40,947 nt of DNA from Lachnospiraceae bacterium (GTDB lineage: Bacteria > Bacillota > Clostridia > Lachnospirales > Lachnospiraceae), in NCBI GenBank assembly GCA_016290595.1, contig JAEEUR010000010.1, positions 1 through 40,947 on the forward strand, read 5' to 3'. Both the position numbers and the translations under genes were made by a program. The notes under the pieces were generated by a model. The model had not been told where the DNA came from and did not search any database. It saw only the letters and a list, made by a program, of their open reading frames with translations. Each line of letters begins with the position of its first letter. Within the stretch, counting starts at the first letter, position 1. Positions 27,058 to 34,183 of this stretch are shown here, one piece after another.

Positions 27058-28647
27058 TTATTCCGCGATGCGGATGTGGGAGAAGTTCATGTAGTTGGTG
27101 CCGGGAGCCAGGGTCACGCCCTCCACGTTCAGCTTGCCGGCCGCGATCTGGTTGCCGACCGCCAGAGGAACCAGCGGCAGATTCTCGGCAACGAACTTCT
27201 GAAGATCGGCGAATTTGGCGACCATCTTGTCATAGCTGCCGGCCGTCAGGACTTCGTTCTCCAGCTTCACGTACTCTTCGCTGTTGTAGCCGAACATGTT
27301 GGCGGAGCCGGCCGGATCGAAGAAGCGGTGGAAGTTGTAGAGCAGAGCGCCCTGGTAGGCGGCGTAGTCGGTGAACAGATCGTATTCATCAGCCTTCTTG
27401 AAAGCGGTCCAGTTGGAGGCGTCGACCTGACGCAGCTCGACCGTCACGCCGATATCGGCCAGGCAGTCCTGAACGACTTCCGCGATGGCCTTGGTGGTGG
27501 CCGTGTGGCCCAGCACCAGCTTCAGATCGGTGTAGCCGGCTTCGGCCAGAAGCTTCTTGGCGCCTTCCACGTCATAGGCAGGAGCCTTGGCGTCCGCGCT
27601 GTAGCCCGCGCCGGACGGGACGCAGAAGTTGAAGTTTTCCATGCCGCCGATACCGTTGTTGAAGGAGATGATCTTGATATCTTCGCGGTTGATGCCCATG
27701 GCCAGCGCCGTGCGGACCTTCAGGTTCTGCATGGCTTCCTTTCTGTGGTTGAAGCCCATGTAGTAGGAGTTCGCGCCCTTGCGGGTGAACATCTGCAGGT
27801 TCTTGTCGGAATTCAGCGTGTTGTAGCTGGCCGCGTTCACGTTGAAGATGAAGTCCACGCTGCCGGCCTGCAGGGCCGCGACGCGGGAGTCTTCATCCAG
27901 CAGGACCTTGAAGATGATGGACTTGGTCGGATACTCTTCGATGCCGGCCCAGTAGTCGTCAAAGCGCTCCGCGGTGAACTGTACGCCGGAGGTGTGCTTG
28001 GACTTGTCGTAGTAGTAAGGGCCGGTGCCGATGACGGCAGCCTCTTCCGCGGGCATCGTATCGAAGGCAGCCTTGTTGTAGATCTTGGTCTCCATGTAGC
28101 TCGGCCAGTCGAACATAGCGGAGTTCAGGATGAAGCGGACCGTGTTGTCGTCGATGACCTGGATCTCCTTGACGTAGGTGGAGTTGGCGTTGCTCTTGAC
28201 GACGTTGCCGGCGCCGGAAGCGGTGTACTCCCAGGTGAACTTCACGTCTTCGGCCTTTAAGATGTTGCCGTTGTGGAACTTCACGTTCTTGCGAAGGAAG
28301 AAGTCCCAGGTGATGCCGTCGCCATTCACGTCCTTCCAGGACTCGGCCAGCTGAGGGACCAGCTCGCCGCTGTCGGGATCGTTGAAGACGACGTTGTCAA
28401 AGGTGAAGTTGGTGTAGAACTGCTGTGCCGCCGTGGTGGAGCCGTAAGGATCCGCGGTGTCCAGATCGAACCAGTAGGCGATCGTGACGGATTCCTTATA
28501 CTTCTTGGTGGTGTCCACGGGAGCAACCGTGCCCTGCGTCTGATCCGGGATCGTGGCGGCGGGCGTTGATTCCTTGGGCTGATTGCCGCAGGCAGTCAGG
28601 CCGATGATCATGACGACCGCCAGCAGAAGTGAAACCAGTTTTTTCAT
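27058..28647 (-). CDS. dppA: Peptide-type ABC transporter substrate-binding lipoprotein (DppA-like, family 5)
   Basis: A 529-residue extracytoplasmic solute-binding protein. The lipoprotein signal peptide MKKLVSLLLAVVMIIGLTAC ends in a lipobox with the lipidated cysteine at C20. A Thr/Pro linker follows, then the family 5 fold (LAESWK...GITWDFFLRKNVKFHNG near 95-125). These proteins bind peptides but also nickel, opines, sugars and other small molecules, so the ligand is open. The ATG at 28647 has AAGGAGG. The reading frame extends upstream to 28767 through the promoter and is rejected there. It is the first gene after the promoter at 28714-28742. Confidence 0.93.
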   Translation of the reverse strand: MKKLVSLLLAVVMIIGLTACGNQPKESTPAATIPDQTQGTVAPVDTTKKYKESVTIAYWFDLDTADPYGSTTAAQQFYTNFTFDNVVFNDPDSGELVPQLAESWKDVNGDGITWDFFLRKNVKFHNGNILKAEDVKFTWEYTASGAGNVVKSNANSTYVKEIQVIDDNTVRFILNSAMFDWPSYMETKIYNKAAFDTMPAEEAAVIGTGPYYYDKSKHTSGVQFTAERFDDYWAGIEEYPTKSIIFKVLLDEDSRVAALQAGSVDFIFNVNAASYNTLNSDKNLQMFTRKGANSYYMGFNHRKEAMQNLKVRTALAMGINREDIKIISFNNGIGGMENFNFCVPSGAGYSADAKAPAYDVEGAKKLLAEAGYTDLKLVLGHTATTKAIAEVVQDCLADIGVTVELRQVDASNWTAFKKADEYDLFTDYAAYQGALLYNFHRFFDPAGSANMFGYNSEEYVKLENEVLTAGSYDKMVAKFADLQKFVAENLPLVPLAVGNQIAAGKLNVEGVTLAPGTNYMNFSHIRIAE

Positions 28648-28713
28648 TGTAACCTCCTTATTCTTTCTCCTTGTGCCGGAGTTTTGGTTCCGTTTTCGCG
28701 TTCTTCCGTTTTG

Positions 28714-28742
28714 AGGATATCCGAGGGAATAACAAATGTCAA
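28714..28742 (-). promoter_or_regulatory. Promoter of the dpp operon
   Basis: TTGACA (28737-28742), 17 bases, TATCCT (28714-28719) on the minus strand. A second TTGACA sits about 23 bases upstream without a good -10. A partial copy of the AraC-region palindrome lies about 40 bases further upstream (28781-28789). Confidence 0.75.
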
Positions 28743-28780
28743 GTTTCCGCCGGATACCTGTCAACATTTCAACGATAATG

Positions 28781-28789
28781 AATAATATT
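28781..28789. promoter_or_regulatory. Partial AraC-site-like element upstream of dppA
   Basis: AATAATATT matches nine bases of the AATAATATTATT palindrome found twice at the AraC promoter. It lies about 40 bases above the dpp -35 box, in the position of an activator site. AT-rich intergenic sequence makes chance matches possible. Confidence 0.4.
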
Positions 28790-28819
28790 GGGCAATTGTT
28801 TTCTTTTTTTGACCGGCTC

Positions 28820-29674
28820 CTAGGTGTAGTCGTAAAAGCCTTTTCCGCTCTTTTTGCCCAGACGGCCTTCGTCCACGTATTTCTTGAACAGGTCGTACCC
28901 GGTAGGCTTTTTGCCGGTCCTTTCGTACTCGTTCCGGCGGATATCGAAGTTCAGATCGATACCGGTCAGGTCCATCAGGCGGTACGGTCCCATCGGGTGG
29001 TTTAAGCCTTCGGTACAGGCCTTGTCCACGTCCTCGATGCTGCAGTAACCGTTCTCCACCAGGAAGAGGGCCTCCTCGTTGATCGCGTGCAGGATGCGGC
29101 TGACCACCAGGCCGTCGATCTCCTTGCGGACGCGGACGGGCGTCTTCTTATTCTTCACGCAGAAGTCCACCAGCGCCTGCACGGTCTCCTCGGAGGTTTT
29201 TTCGTTCTGTTCGATCTCCACCACCTTCATCACCAGCGCGGGATTGTTGTAGTGGGTGTTGGCCAGACGGGACGGATCCTTCACGCAGTCGATGAAGGTG
29301 GAGGACGGCATCCGGCTGGAATTCGTCGTCAGGATGGCTCCTTCCGGCGCGAAGCGGCTGATCTCCCGGAAGACTTCTTTTTTGATATCCTCCCGCTCGA
29401 TCACGGCCTCGATGACCAGATCCGCGTCTTTGACCGCTTCCTGCGTCGTTTCCGCTACGGCAAAGCGCGCTTTGATCTCCTCCACCTGCTCCGCCGTCAT
29501 GCGTCCTTTGGCAATGCGGCCGGCCAGATACTCGTCGGCCCATTTCTTAACGTTTTCCCGGACCGCGGGGATCGTGTCCGTCACCTTCGTGTCATAGCCC
29601 GAGATCGCCGCGTTTAAGGCGATCTGACGTCCCATCGTGCCGCCGCCGATCACGGCAACTTTTCTGATCTCCAT
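28820..29674 (-). CDS. 3-hydroxyacyl-CoA dehydrogenase family protein
   Basis: A 284-residue NAD-dependent enzyme with the length of clostridial 3-hydroxybutyryl-CoA dehydrogenases. The dinucleotide motif GGGTMG is at 10-15. The catalytic dyad candidates are H141 and E153, with S119 in TTNSS. The motif after the histidine reads HYNNPALVMKVVEI instead of the usual HFFNP...MKLVEI, so the acyl group may differ. It typically oxidises (S)-3-hydroxyacyl-CoA to 3-oxoacyl-CoA. It follows the SDR gene by ten bases and precedes the dpp promoter. I see no hairpin terminator after it, so read-through into dppA is possible. Confidence 0.87.
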   Translation of the reverse strand: MEIRKVAVIGGGTMGRQIALNAAISGYDTKVTDTIPAVRENVKKWADEYLAGRIAKGRMTAEQVEEIKARFAVAETTQEAVKDADLVIEAVIEREDIKKEVFREISRFAPEGAILTTNSSRMPSSTFIDCVKDPSRLANTHYNNPALVMKVVEIEQNEKTSEETVQALVDFCVKNKKTPVRVRKEIDGLVVSRILHAINEEALFLVENGYCSIEDVDKACTEGLNHPMGPYRLMDLTGIDLNFDIRRNEYERTGKKPTGYDLFKKYVDEGRLGKKSGKGFYDYT

Positions 29675-29684
29675 CTTTTCTCCT

Positions 29685-30416
29685 TTACTTGCCGCCGTTG
29701 ACCAGGATCCACTGGCCGTTGAGGTAGGAAGCCCGCTCGCTGGCCAGGAAGGTGATCACGTTCGCAATTTCCTCCGGCCGGCCCAGGCGGTGCATGGGAT
29801 TGCTCTCCAGCATGGCCTGCAGCACGTGATCCGGGACCTGCGCGTACATTTCCGTGTCCGTGGCGCCCGGCGCCACGCAGTTGACGGTGATGCCCTTCCG
29901 CGCGCTTTCCTTGGCCAGCGTGTTCGTGAAGCCGATCATGGCCGCCTTGGTCGCCGCGTAGTTGCACTGGCCGGGGATGCCGCGCACGGAGCCCGAGCTT
30001 AAGTTGATGATCCGCCCGTAGCCCTGATCCCGCATGCCGTTGATGACCGCCCGGCACCAGTTGTACATGCCGCCCAGGTTGACGTTAATGACCGCGTTCC
30101 ACTGCTCGTCCGTCATCTTGTGGAACATGACGTCCCGCGTGATGCCGGCGTTGTTGACCAGAATATCGATGCGGCCGAACTCCTGAACGATCCGGGCCGC
30201 CGCCGCCCGGACCTCGTCCGCCTTCGCTACGTTGCAGGCCACGGCGATCGCCCGGCAGCCCGTTTCCCGAAGCTCCCGCGCCACCGCTTCCGCCTGTTCC
30301 TCGCGAATATCCACGACGGCGATGCCCGCCGCCCGTTCCTTTGCAAAAGCCCGGGCCGTCGCCGCGCCGATGCCGGCTCCCGCGCCCGTAATAACAGCAA
30401 ACTTACCGCTTAGCAT
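29685..30416 (-). CDS. SDR-family oxidoreductase (FabG/PhaB-like)
   Basis: A 243-residue classical short-chain dehydrogenase. The cofactor motif TGAGAGIG is at 10-17, NNAG at 88-91, and the catalytic S141, Y153 and K157 (YAATK) are in place. Residue D36 after the second strand suggests NAD rather than NADP preference. FabG/PhaB relatives act on (R)-3-hydroxyacyl thioesters. Together with the neighbouring HACDH-family enzyme, which is usually S-specific, both enantiomers of a 3-hydroxy acid could feed the thiolase. The role in fatty acid synthesis is unlikely because no fab genes are near. The gene is divergent from the AraC regulator. Confidence 0.87.
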   Translation of the reverse strand: MLSGKFAVITGAGAGIGAATARAFAKERAAGIAVVDIREEQAEAVARELRETGCRAIAVACNVAKADEVRAAAARIVQEFGRIDILVNNAGITRDVMFHKMTDEQWNAVINVNLGGMYNWCRAVINGMRDQGYGRIINLSSGSVRGIPGQCNYAATKAAMIGFTNTLAKESARKGITVNCVAPGATDTEMYAQVPDHVLQAMLESNPMHRLGRPEEIANVITFLASERASYLNGQWILVNGGK

Positions 30417-30446
30417 AATCTGCCTCCGCTGCTTTCGATCGTTCTT

Positions 30447-30464
30447 CTGTAAAAATAATTACAG
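30447..30464. promoter_or_regulatory. Inverted repeat CTGTAA-N6-TTACAG over the SDR -10
   Basis: Perfect 6-bp arms surround the -10 box of the SDR promoter. Position suggests a repressor site; the regulator is unknown. Confidence 0.45.
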
Positions 30465-30484
30465 CAAATACAGTCGCTTGTCAA
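30456..30484 (-). promoter_or_regulatory. Promoter of the SDR-HACDH genes
   Basis: TTGACA (30479-30484), 17 bases, TAATTA (30456-30461) on the minus strand. The -10 is weak, as expected for an activated promoter. Confidence 0.55.
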
Positions 30485-30533
30485 GACCTGTTCCGGTGTT
30501 TTGCAGAATAATAAACAACAATTCCGTATATTT

Positions 30534-30545
30534 AATAATATTATT
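30534..30545. promoter_or_regulatory. AT-rich palindrome, copy 1 (candidate AraC site)
   Basis: AATAATATTATT, a perfect 12-bp palindrome followed by GC. An exact second copy occurs 44 bp away in inverted orientation, counting the flanking GC. It lies between the divergent SDR and AraC promoters. Confidence 0.55.
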
Positions 30546-30573
30546 GCCGGCCGGAAATCCCGCAAAGAACGGA

Positions 30574-30601
30574 TTGCAATAATATTATTTCATGTTATAC
30601 T
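30574..30601 (+). promoter_or_regulatory. Promoter of the AraC gene (extended -10)
   Basis: TTGCAA (30574-30579), 16 bases, TATACT (30596-30601) preceded by TGT, an extended -10. Confidence 0.6.
30578..30589. promoter_or_regulatory. AT-rich palindrome, copy 2 (candidate AraC site)
   Basis: AATAATATTATT, preceded by GC. It overlaps the -35 and spacer of the AraC promoter, so binding here should repress the regulator gene itself. Confidence 0.55.
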
Positions 30602-30633
30602 TTTCCTATCACACGGAAGGGAAACGGCCTCCC

Positions 30634-31542
30634 ATGAAAAACCTGCAACTCCTCTGGGTATCGGATAGCACGCTGCAGCCCGGCCACAGCGTCAAAGTCC
30701 ACGCCCACGACGACTATTACCATCTGGTCTGCGTAAAAAGCGGCGAGATGACCTTTACCCTGGAAAAACAGACGCTGACGCTCCGGGAAAACGACACCGT
30801 CCTGGTCCACAAGGGCGTTCAGCACGGCTTCGTCAATCAGAGCGCCGAAAACGTTCTGTCCTATGAGATCAAGTTCGTGGTGCTGAACAAATCGCTGGAC
30901 CGGATCCTGGCGGATTCTCCCGAAGGCGTCATCCACGACGGCTTCGCGACCCAGCTGGTCTCGCACGTGGCGCGCGAATACCGGCTGAACCGGGCCATGA
31001 AGGACGATTCGGCCGCCGTCGCCCTTGAAACGCTGATCTATCATCTGACCTCGGAGAACCGGCAGACCGGCAGCTCCCGGATCATCGACACGGCCTGCTA
31101 CTCCGAACTGTCCCGCCGGGTCATCGATTTCCTGACGGAGCACTACGACGAAAACCTCTCGCTGGACGAGGTTTCGGAAGGAGTCAACATCACGAAGACC
31201 TACCTCTGCAACGCTTTCCGGAAAAACACCGGCATGACGATCTTCGACTGCCTGAAACTGATCCGCATCCGCAAGGCGGCGGAACTTCTGGTCTACAGCG
31301 ATCTGTCCTTGAACCAGATCGCGCAGATGTGCGGCCTGGTGTCGGCCAGCCACTTCAACCGCGTCTTTATGCACTACGTCGGGATCCCGCCGGGACAGTG
31401 CCGCCGGGCCTACGCCTACAACCTGCTGGCCGGCGCCGGCGATACGCAGCGCAGCGCCGATTCGTTCATGTACAGCGTACTGGCCGACAAGGCGATCTCG
31501 CCCGAGATCATCAACAGCTTCGAATCCCCGAATCACGCGTAA
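30634..31542 (+). CDS. AraC-family transcriptional regulator with cupin sensor domain
   Basis: A 302-residue regulator. The N-terminal half is a cupin-like ligand-binding domain (HAHDDYYHLVCVKSGEMTF..., HKGVQHGF). The C-terminal AraC double HTH covers about 175-275 (ENLSLDEVSEGVNITKTYLCNAFRKNTGMTIFDCLKLIRIRKAAELL, then LSLNQIAQMCGLVSASHFNRVF). A short tail of about 35 residues follows. I chose the ATG at 30634 because the ATG at 30592 lies inside the extended -10. AAGGG is 12 bases upstream, a slightly long spacing. Its place between the SDR and thiolase genes suggests control of this cluster in response to the substrate or a CoA-free intermediate. Confidence 0.9.
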   Translation: MKNLQLLWVSDSTLQPGHSVKVHAHDDYYHLVCVKSGEMTFTLEKQTLTLRENDTVLVHKGVQHGFVNQSAENVLSYEIKFVVLNKSLDRILADSPEGVIHDGFATQLVSHVAREYRLNRAMKDDSAAVALETLIYHLTSENRQTGSSRIIDTACYSELSRRVIDFLTEHYDENLSLDEVSEGVNITKTYLCNAFRKNTGMTIFDCLKLIRIRKAAELLVYSDLSLNQIAQMCGLVSASHFNRVFMHYVGIPPGQCRRAYAYNLLAGAGDTQRSADSFMYSVLADKAISPEIINSFESPNHA

Positions 31543-31547
31543 ACGGC

Positions 31548-31577
31548 AAAGACCGGCGCTACATAGCGCCGGCCTTT
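31548..31577 (+). terminator. Terminator after the AraC gene
   Basis: CCGGCGCT pairs with AGCGCCGG around ACAT, extended by AAAG/CTTT. A T-rich stretch follows. Confidence 0.8.
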
Positions 31578-31617
31578 GCTTATTGTTATTTATTTTTTGT
31601 CGGATCGTCGGATCTGC

Positions 31618-31646
31618 TTGCTTTTCTTGTCCGGTATTATTATACT
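31618..31646 (+). promoter_or_regulatory. Promoter of the thiolase gene
   Basis: TTGCTT (31618-31623), 17 bases, TATACT (31641-31646). The thiolase therefore has its own promoter rather than relying on the AraC transcript. Confidence 0.65.
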
Positions 31647-31677
31647 CGAAGGGAATCCACGCAGGGAGGAACGAACC

Positions 31678-32871
31678 ATGAGAGAAGTTGTCCTGGTAGA
31701 CGGTACCCGTACCGCCTTCGGCCGTCTGGGCGGCGGCTTAAAGTCCTTTTATCCGGCCGAGCTGGCCGGGCTGGCCATCAAGGGCCTGCTGAAGAAAACC
31801 GGCCTTCCGGAGAAAACGCCGGTCGACAACGTGTTCATCGGGTCCGCCTTCGGCGACGCCCGTTCCTCGAACGTGGCCCGCTACGCCTCCCTGTACGCCG
31901 GCCTGCCGTATGAAGTCTCCGCCAGCTTTCTGGAGATGCAGTGCGGCTCCTCCGTGGACTGCATCAACCACGCGGCCTGGAAGATCGCCACGGGGAACGC
32001 GGACGTGATCATCGCCGGCGGCGCGGAATCCTACAGCCAGAAATTCGCCAAGTTCAGCATGTCCGTGGAGCCCTATAAGCTGATCCCGCCCACGGCGATC
32101 CCGAACCAGCTCTCCCCGCGGAAGGAGGAGGCCATCGATATGGTCACGATCTCCGACCTCATGGCGGCCCGCTGGGGGATCACCCGCGAGGAAAGCGACG
32201 CCTTTGCCCTCAGGAGCCAGCAGCGCGCCCAGGCCGCCGCCGAGAGCGGCTGGACCGGAAAGCAGATCACGCCCGTCGTGATCCCCGCCACGAAGCGGAC
32301 GCCGGAAATCATAATCTCGGAAGATGAAGGCCCCCGCAAAAACATGACCATCGACCAGCTGACGAAGCTCCGCAGCGTGTACGAGGGCGGCGTCACGACG
32401 GCCGGCAACGCCTGCGGCCGCAACGACGGGGCTTCCGCCGTCCTGCTGATGAGCGCGGAGCGCGCCCGGGAATGCGGCCTGAAGCCGCTCGCCTACTGGC
32501 GCGGCTCGGCCGAGCACGGGGTCGACCCCCGCTACATGGGCATCGCGCCGGCATATTCCAATCTGAAATTGTTAAAAAAGGCCGGCCTGGCCCTGAAGGA
32601 TATCGATATCATCGAATGCAACGAGGCGTTTGCCGCCCAGAACCTTTCCGTGATCAAGGTCATGCAGGAAGAAAGCGGCGACGCGATCGATCCGGCGCGC
32701 TGGAATCCGAACGGCGGCGCCATCGCCTACGGCCATCCCAACGGCGCCTCCGGCGGCCGCATCGCGCTGTTTGCGGCGCAGGAGCTTCAGGATACCGGCG
32801 GCCGCTACGCACTGGTCTCCACCTGCTGCGGCGGCGGCCTGGGGATCTCCTGCCTGCTGGAAAAAGCGTAA
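31678..32871 (+). CDS. Thiolase (acetyl-CoA C-acyltransferase family)
   Basis: A 397-residue thiolase that either cleaves 3-oxoacyl-CoA with CoA or condenses acyl-CoAs. The nucleophile C89 is in MQCGSS, the NEAF motif is present, the catalytic histidine H353 lies in GGAIAYGHPNGASG, and the second cysteine C383 is in TCCGGGLG. The usual IGP(V)xA segment is GIAPAY, so it is not a textbook acetoacetyl-CoA thiolase. The ATG has AGGGAGGA upstream. Its neighbours suggest thiolysis at the end of the CoA-dependent pathway encoded here. Confidence 0.93.
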   Translation: MREVVLVDGTRTAFGRLGGGLKSFYPAELAGLAIKGLLKKTGLPEKTPVDNVFIGSAFGDARSSNVARYASLYAGLPYEVSASFLEMQCGSSVDCINHAAWKIATGNADVIIAGGAESYSQKFAKFSMSVEPYKLIPPTAIPNQLSPRKEEAIDMVTISDLMAARWGITREESDAFALRSQQRAQAAAESGWTGKQITPVVIPATKRTPEIIISEDEGPRKNMTIDQLTKLRSVYEGGVTTAGNACGRNDGASAVLLMSAERARECGLKPLAYWRGSAEHGVDPRYMGIAPAYSNLKLLKKAGLALKDIDIIECNEAFAAQNLSVIKVMQEESGDAIDPARWNPNGGAIAYGHPNGASGGRIALFAAQELQDTGGRYALVSTCCGGGLGISCLLEKA

Positions 32872-32891
32872 AGAGCCTGTCCGCGGAAGAA

Positions 32892-32917
32892 AAAAGAGTG
32901 CCGAAAGGCACTCTTTT
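32892..32917. terminator. Bidirectional terminator between thiolase and PH-like gene
   Basis: AAAAGAGTGCC-GAAA-GGCACTCTTTT, an 11-bp stem with a GNRA-type loop. It serves the thiolase on the plus strand and the pgi operon on the minus strand. Confidence 0.92.
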
Positions 32918-32944
32918 CTTTCTGTCCGAAAGCTCCGGGACGCT

Positions 32945-33376
32945 TTACAGCTCCCAGCGCTTTCCGGTCACTTTCTTAAACTCCGCCGCGAAGCCGTCGC
33001 CGTCCTGCGGGCTCAAGATCGCCACGCGCCGTTTTTTGCCGATCTGATAGGCCAGATAGAAATCCCGCGCCAGGCCGGGCTTATCCGAGCCGAAGCGCCG
33101 CCGGACCATATGGTATTCCGTGATCTGGTCGTACGGGACCGTTTTGTCCTTGAGCGGATCTTTTTCGTGAATGATCAGCGCTTCTTCGGTCAGCTCGTAC
33201 GTCTGGGTAAAGTAGCAGAAAAAGGCCAGGCAGAGGCTCAGCACCGCCAGAGCGGCGGTAAAGCCCCCGACGTCGGCATGCCGGAAAATGAGCAGATAGA
33301 GCGCATAAAGCAGAAGCGCCAGCGTGAAAACCAGCCCGATCCGTTCTCCCTTTCCCTTGCGGCCCGGAAATGTCAT
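32945..33376 (-). CDS. PH-like membrane protein, paralogue of 21395-21832
   Basis: A 143-residue protein with two hydrophobic helices (about 13-32 and 37-56). A beta-rich domain follows (TYELTEEALIIHEKDPLKDKTVPYDQI). It shares layout and core motif with the protein at 21395-21832, but overall identity looks low. Function is unknown. It is the last gene of the pgi operon, 24 bases after the PHP phosphatase, with AAAGGAAG before its ATG. Confidence 0.75.
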   Translation of the reverse strand: MTFPGRKGKGERIGLVFTLALLLYALYLLIFRHADVGGFTAALAVLSLCLAFFCYFTQTYELTEEALIIHEKDPLKDKTVPYDQITEYHMVRRRFGSDKPGLARDFYLAYQIGKKRRVAILSPQDGDGFAAEFKKVTGKRWEL

Positions 33377-33400
33377 CGTTTTTTCTTCCTTTCTGTGTGC

Positions 33401-34177
33401 TTAAAACGGCTTGTGCAGCGGCACCGTCTCCTCCGCCTTCAGCCCGTATTTCTCCAGCCAGTCAAAAGCATCCTTTACGTTCTGCGGATCCGCCACGTGT
33501 TCCGGCCGGTGGGCGTCGCAGCCCACGACCACGCGGGGCTTTAAGCGGGCCGCGATCTCCCAGAAGCGCGGGTCCGGATAGTTCCTCTCCTCCCGGATGC
33601 CCAGCAGATTGAGCTCCAGCGGAAGATCCAGCCGGATGCAGCCCTCGATCAGCCGCGTCATCTCCTGCCGGTAGACCATCCCGTCTCCGGTGAAATTCGG
33701 CAGATCCGGGTGCGCGATATACGAGAAGGCGCCGGTAGAAGCCGCCTCCAGCACCCGATCCGCGTACGCGTGCAGCATGGCCGGATCCGAATGCGGGCGG
33801 GTATTGTAAAAGCTTTCGCCGCTGTCGTTGAAGTGCTGCCCCAGGATCAGGAAATCCACGGGATAGGCGGACAGAAGCTCCCGCATCGCCCCGAAAAGAT
33901 CCGGATAGTACTCCGCCTCGAAGCCGAGCAGGATCTTAAGCCGTCCTTTGAACTCCTCCCGCAGGGAAAGCACGCTTTCGACGTAATCGTCCAGCCGGGC
34001 GCGCTGCACCCTGAAGCGAGATTCATGGCCGTCCGGAAACGGCATGGTTACGTGATCGGAAAAGCCGAGGAGCGTCAGCCCTCGCTCCACGGCTTTTTCC
34101 GCGTATTCCCGGTCCGTGCCTTCGGCGTGGCCGCAGCGCACGGTATGGGTATGATAGTTGGCCGTCAGCTTCTTCAT
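33401..34177 (-). CDS. PHP-family phosphatase, histidinol-phosphatase-like
   Basis: A 258-residue metal-dependent phosphatase of the PHP superfamily, in the HisK/HisJ group that removes phosphate from histidinol phosphate. Metal ligands are visible: H9 and H11 (NYHTHT), H18 (CGHAEG), H42 (GFSDH), E88 region (LLGFEAEY), H115 (LGQHF), H156 (YIAHPDL) and the C-terminal GCDAH. No other histidine genes are near, and it lies with pgi and a carrier. A different sugar-phosphate or phosphoester substrate is therefore possible. It starts six bases after the MFS gene. Confidence 0.85.
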   Translation of the reverse strand: MKKLTANYHTHTVRCGHAEGTDREYAEKAVERGLTLLGFSDHVTMPFPDGHESRFRVQRARLDDYVESVLSLREEFKGRLKILLGFEAEYYPDLFGAMRELLSAYPVDFLILGQHFNDSGESFYNTRPHSDPAMLHAYADRVLEAASTGAFSYIAHPDLPNFTGDGMVYRQEMTRLIEGCIRLDLPLELNLLGIREERNYPDPRFWEIAARLKPRVVVGCDAHRPEHVADPQNVKDAFDWLEKYGLKAEETVPLHKPF

Positions 34178-34183
34178 GAGACC

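Noticed and set aside
27076-28260. Long plus-strand open frame (394 codons)
   Set aside because: Antisense to dppA, with Val/Gly/His-rich composition typical of a shadow frame.
28737-28768. Second dpp promoter from the upstream TTGACA
   Set aside because: No acceptable -10 box lies 16-18 bases downstream of it.
21893-30416. Bile-acid (bai) or aryl-lactate (fld/had) operon
   Set aside because: The CoA-transferase and SDR are reminiscent, but baiB/E/CD-type genes, dehydratase subunits and electron-transfer flavoproteins are absent.
30595-31536. Minus-strand open frame opposite the AraC gene
   Set aside because: The plus strand encodes a full AraC protein with recognisable HTH motifs; the opposite frame has none.
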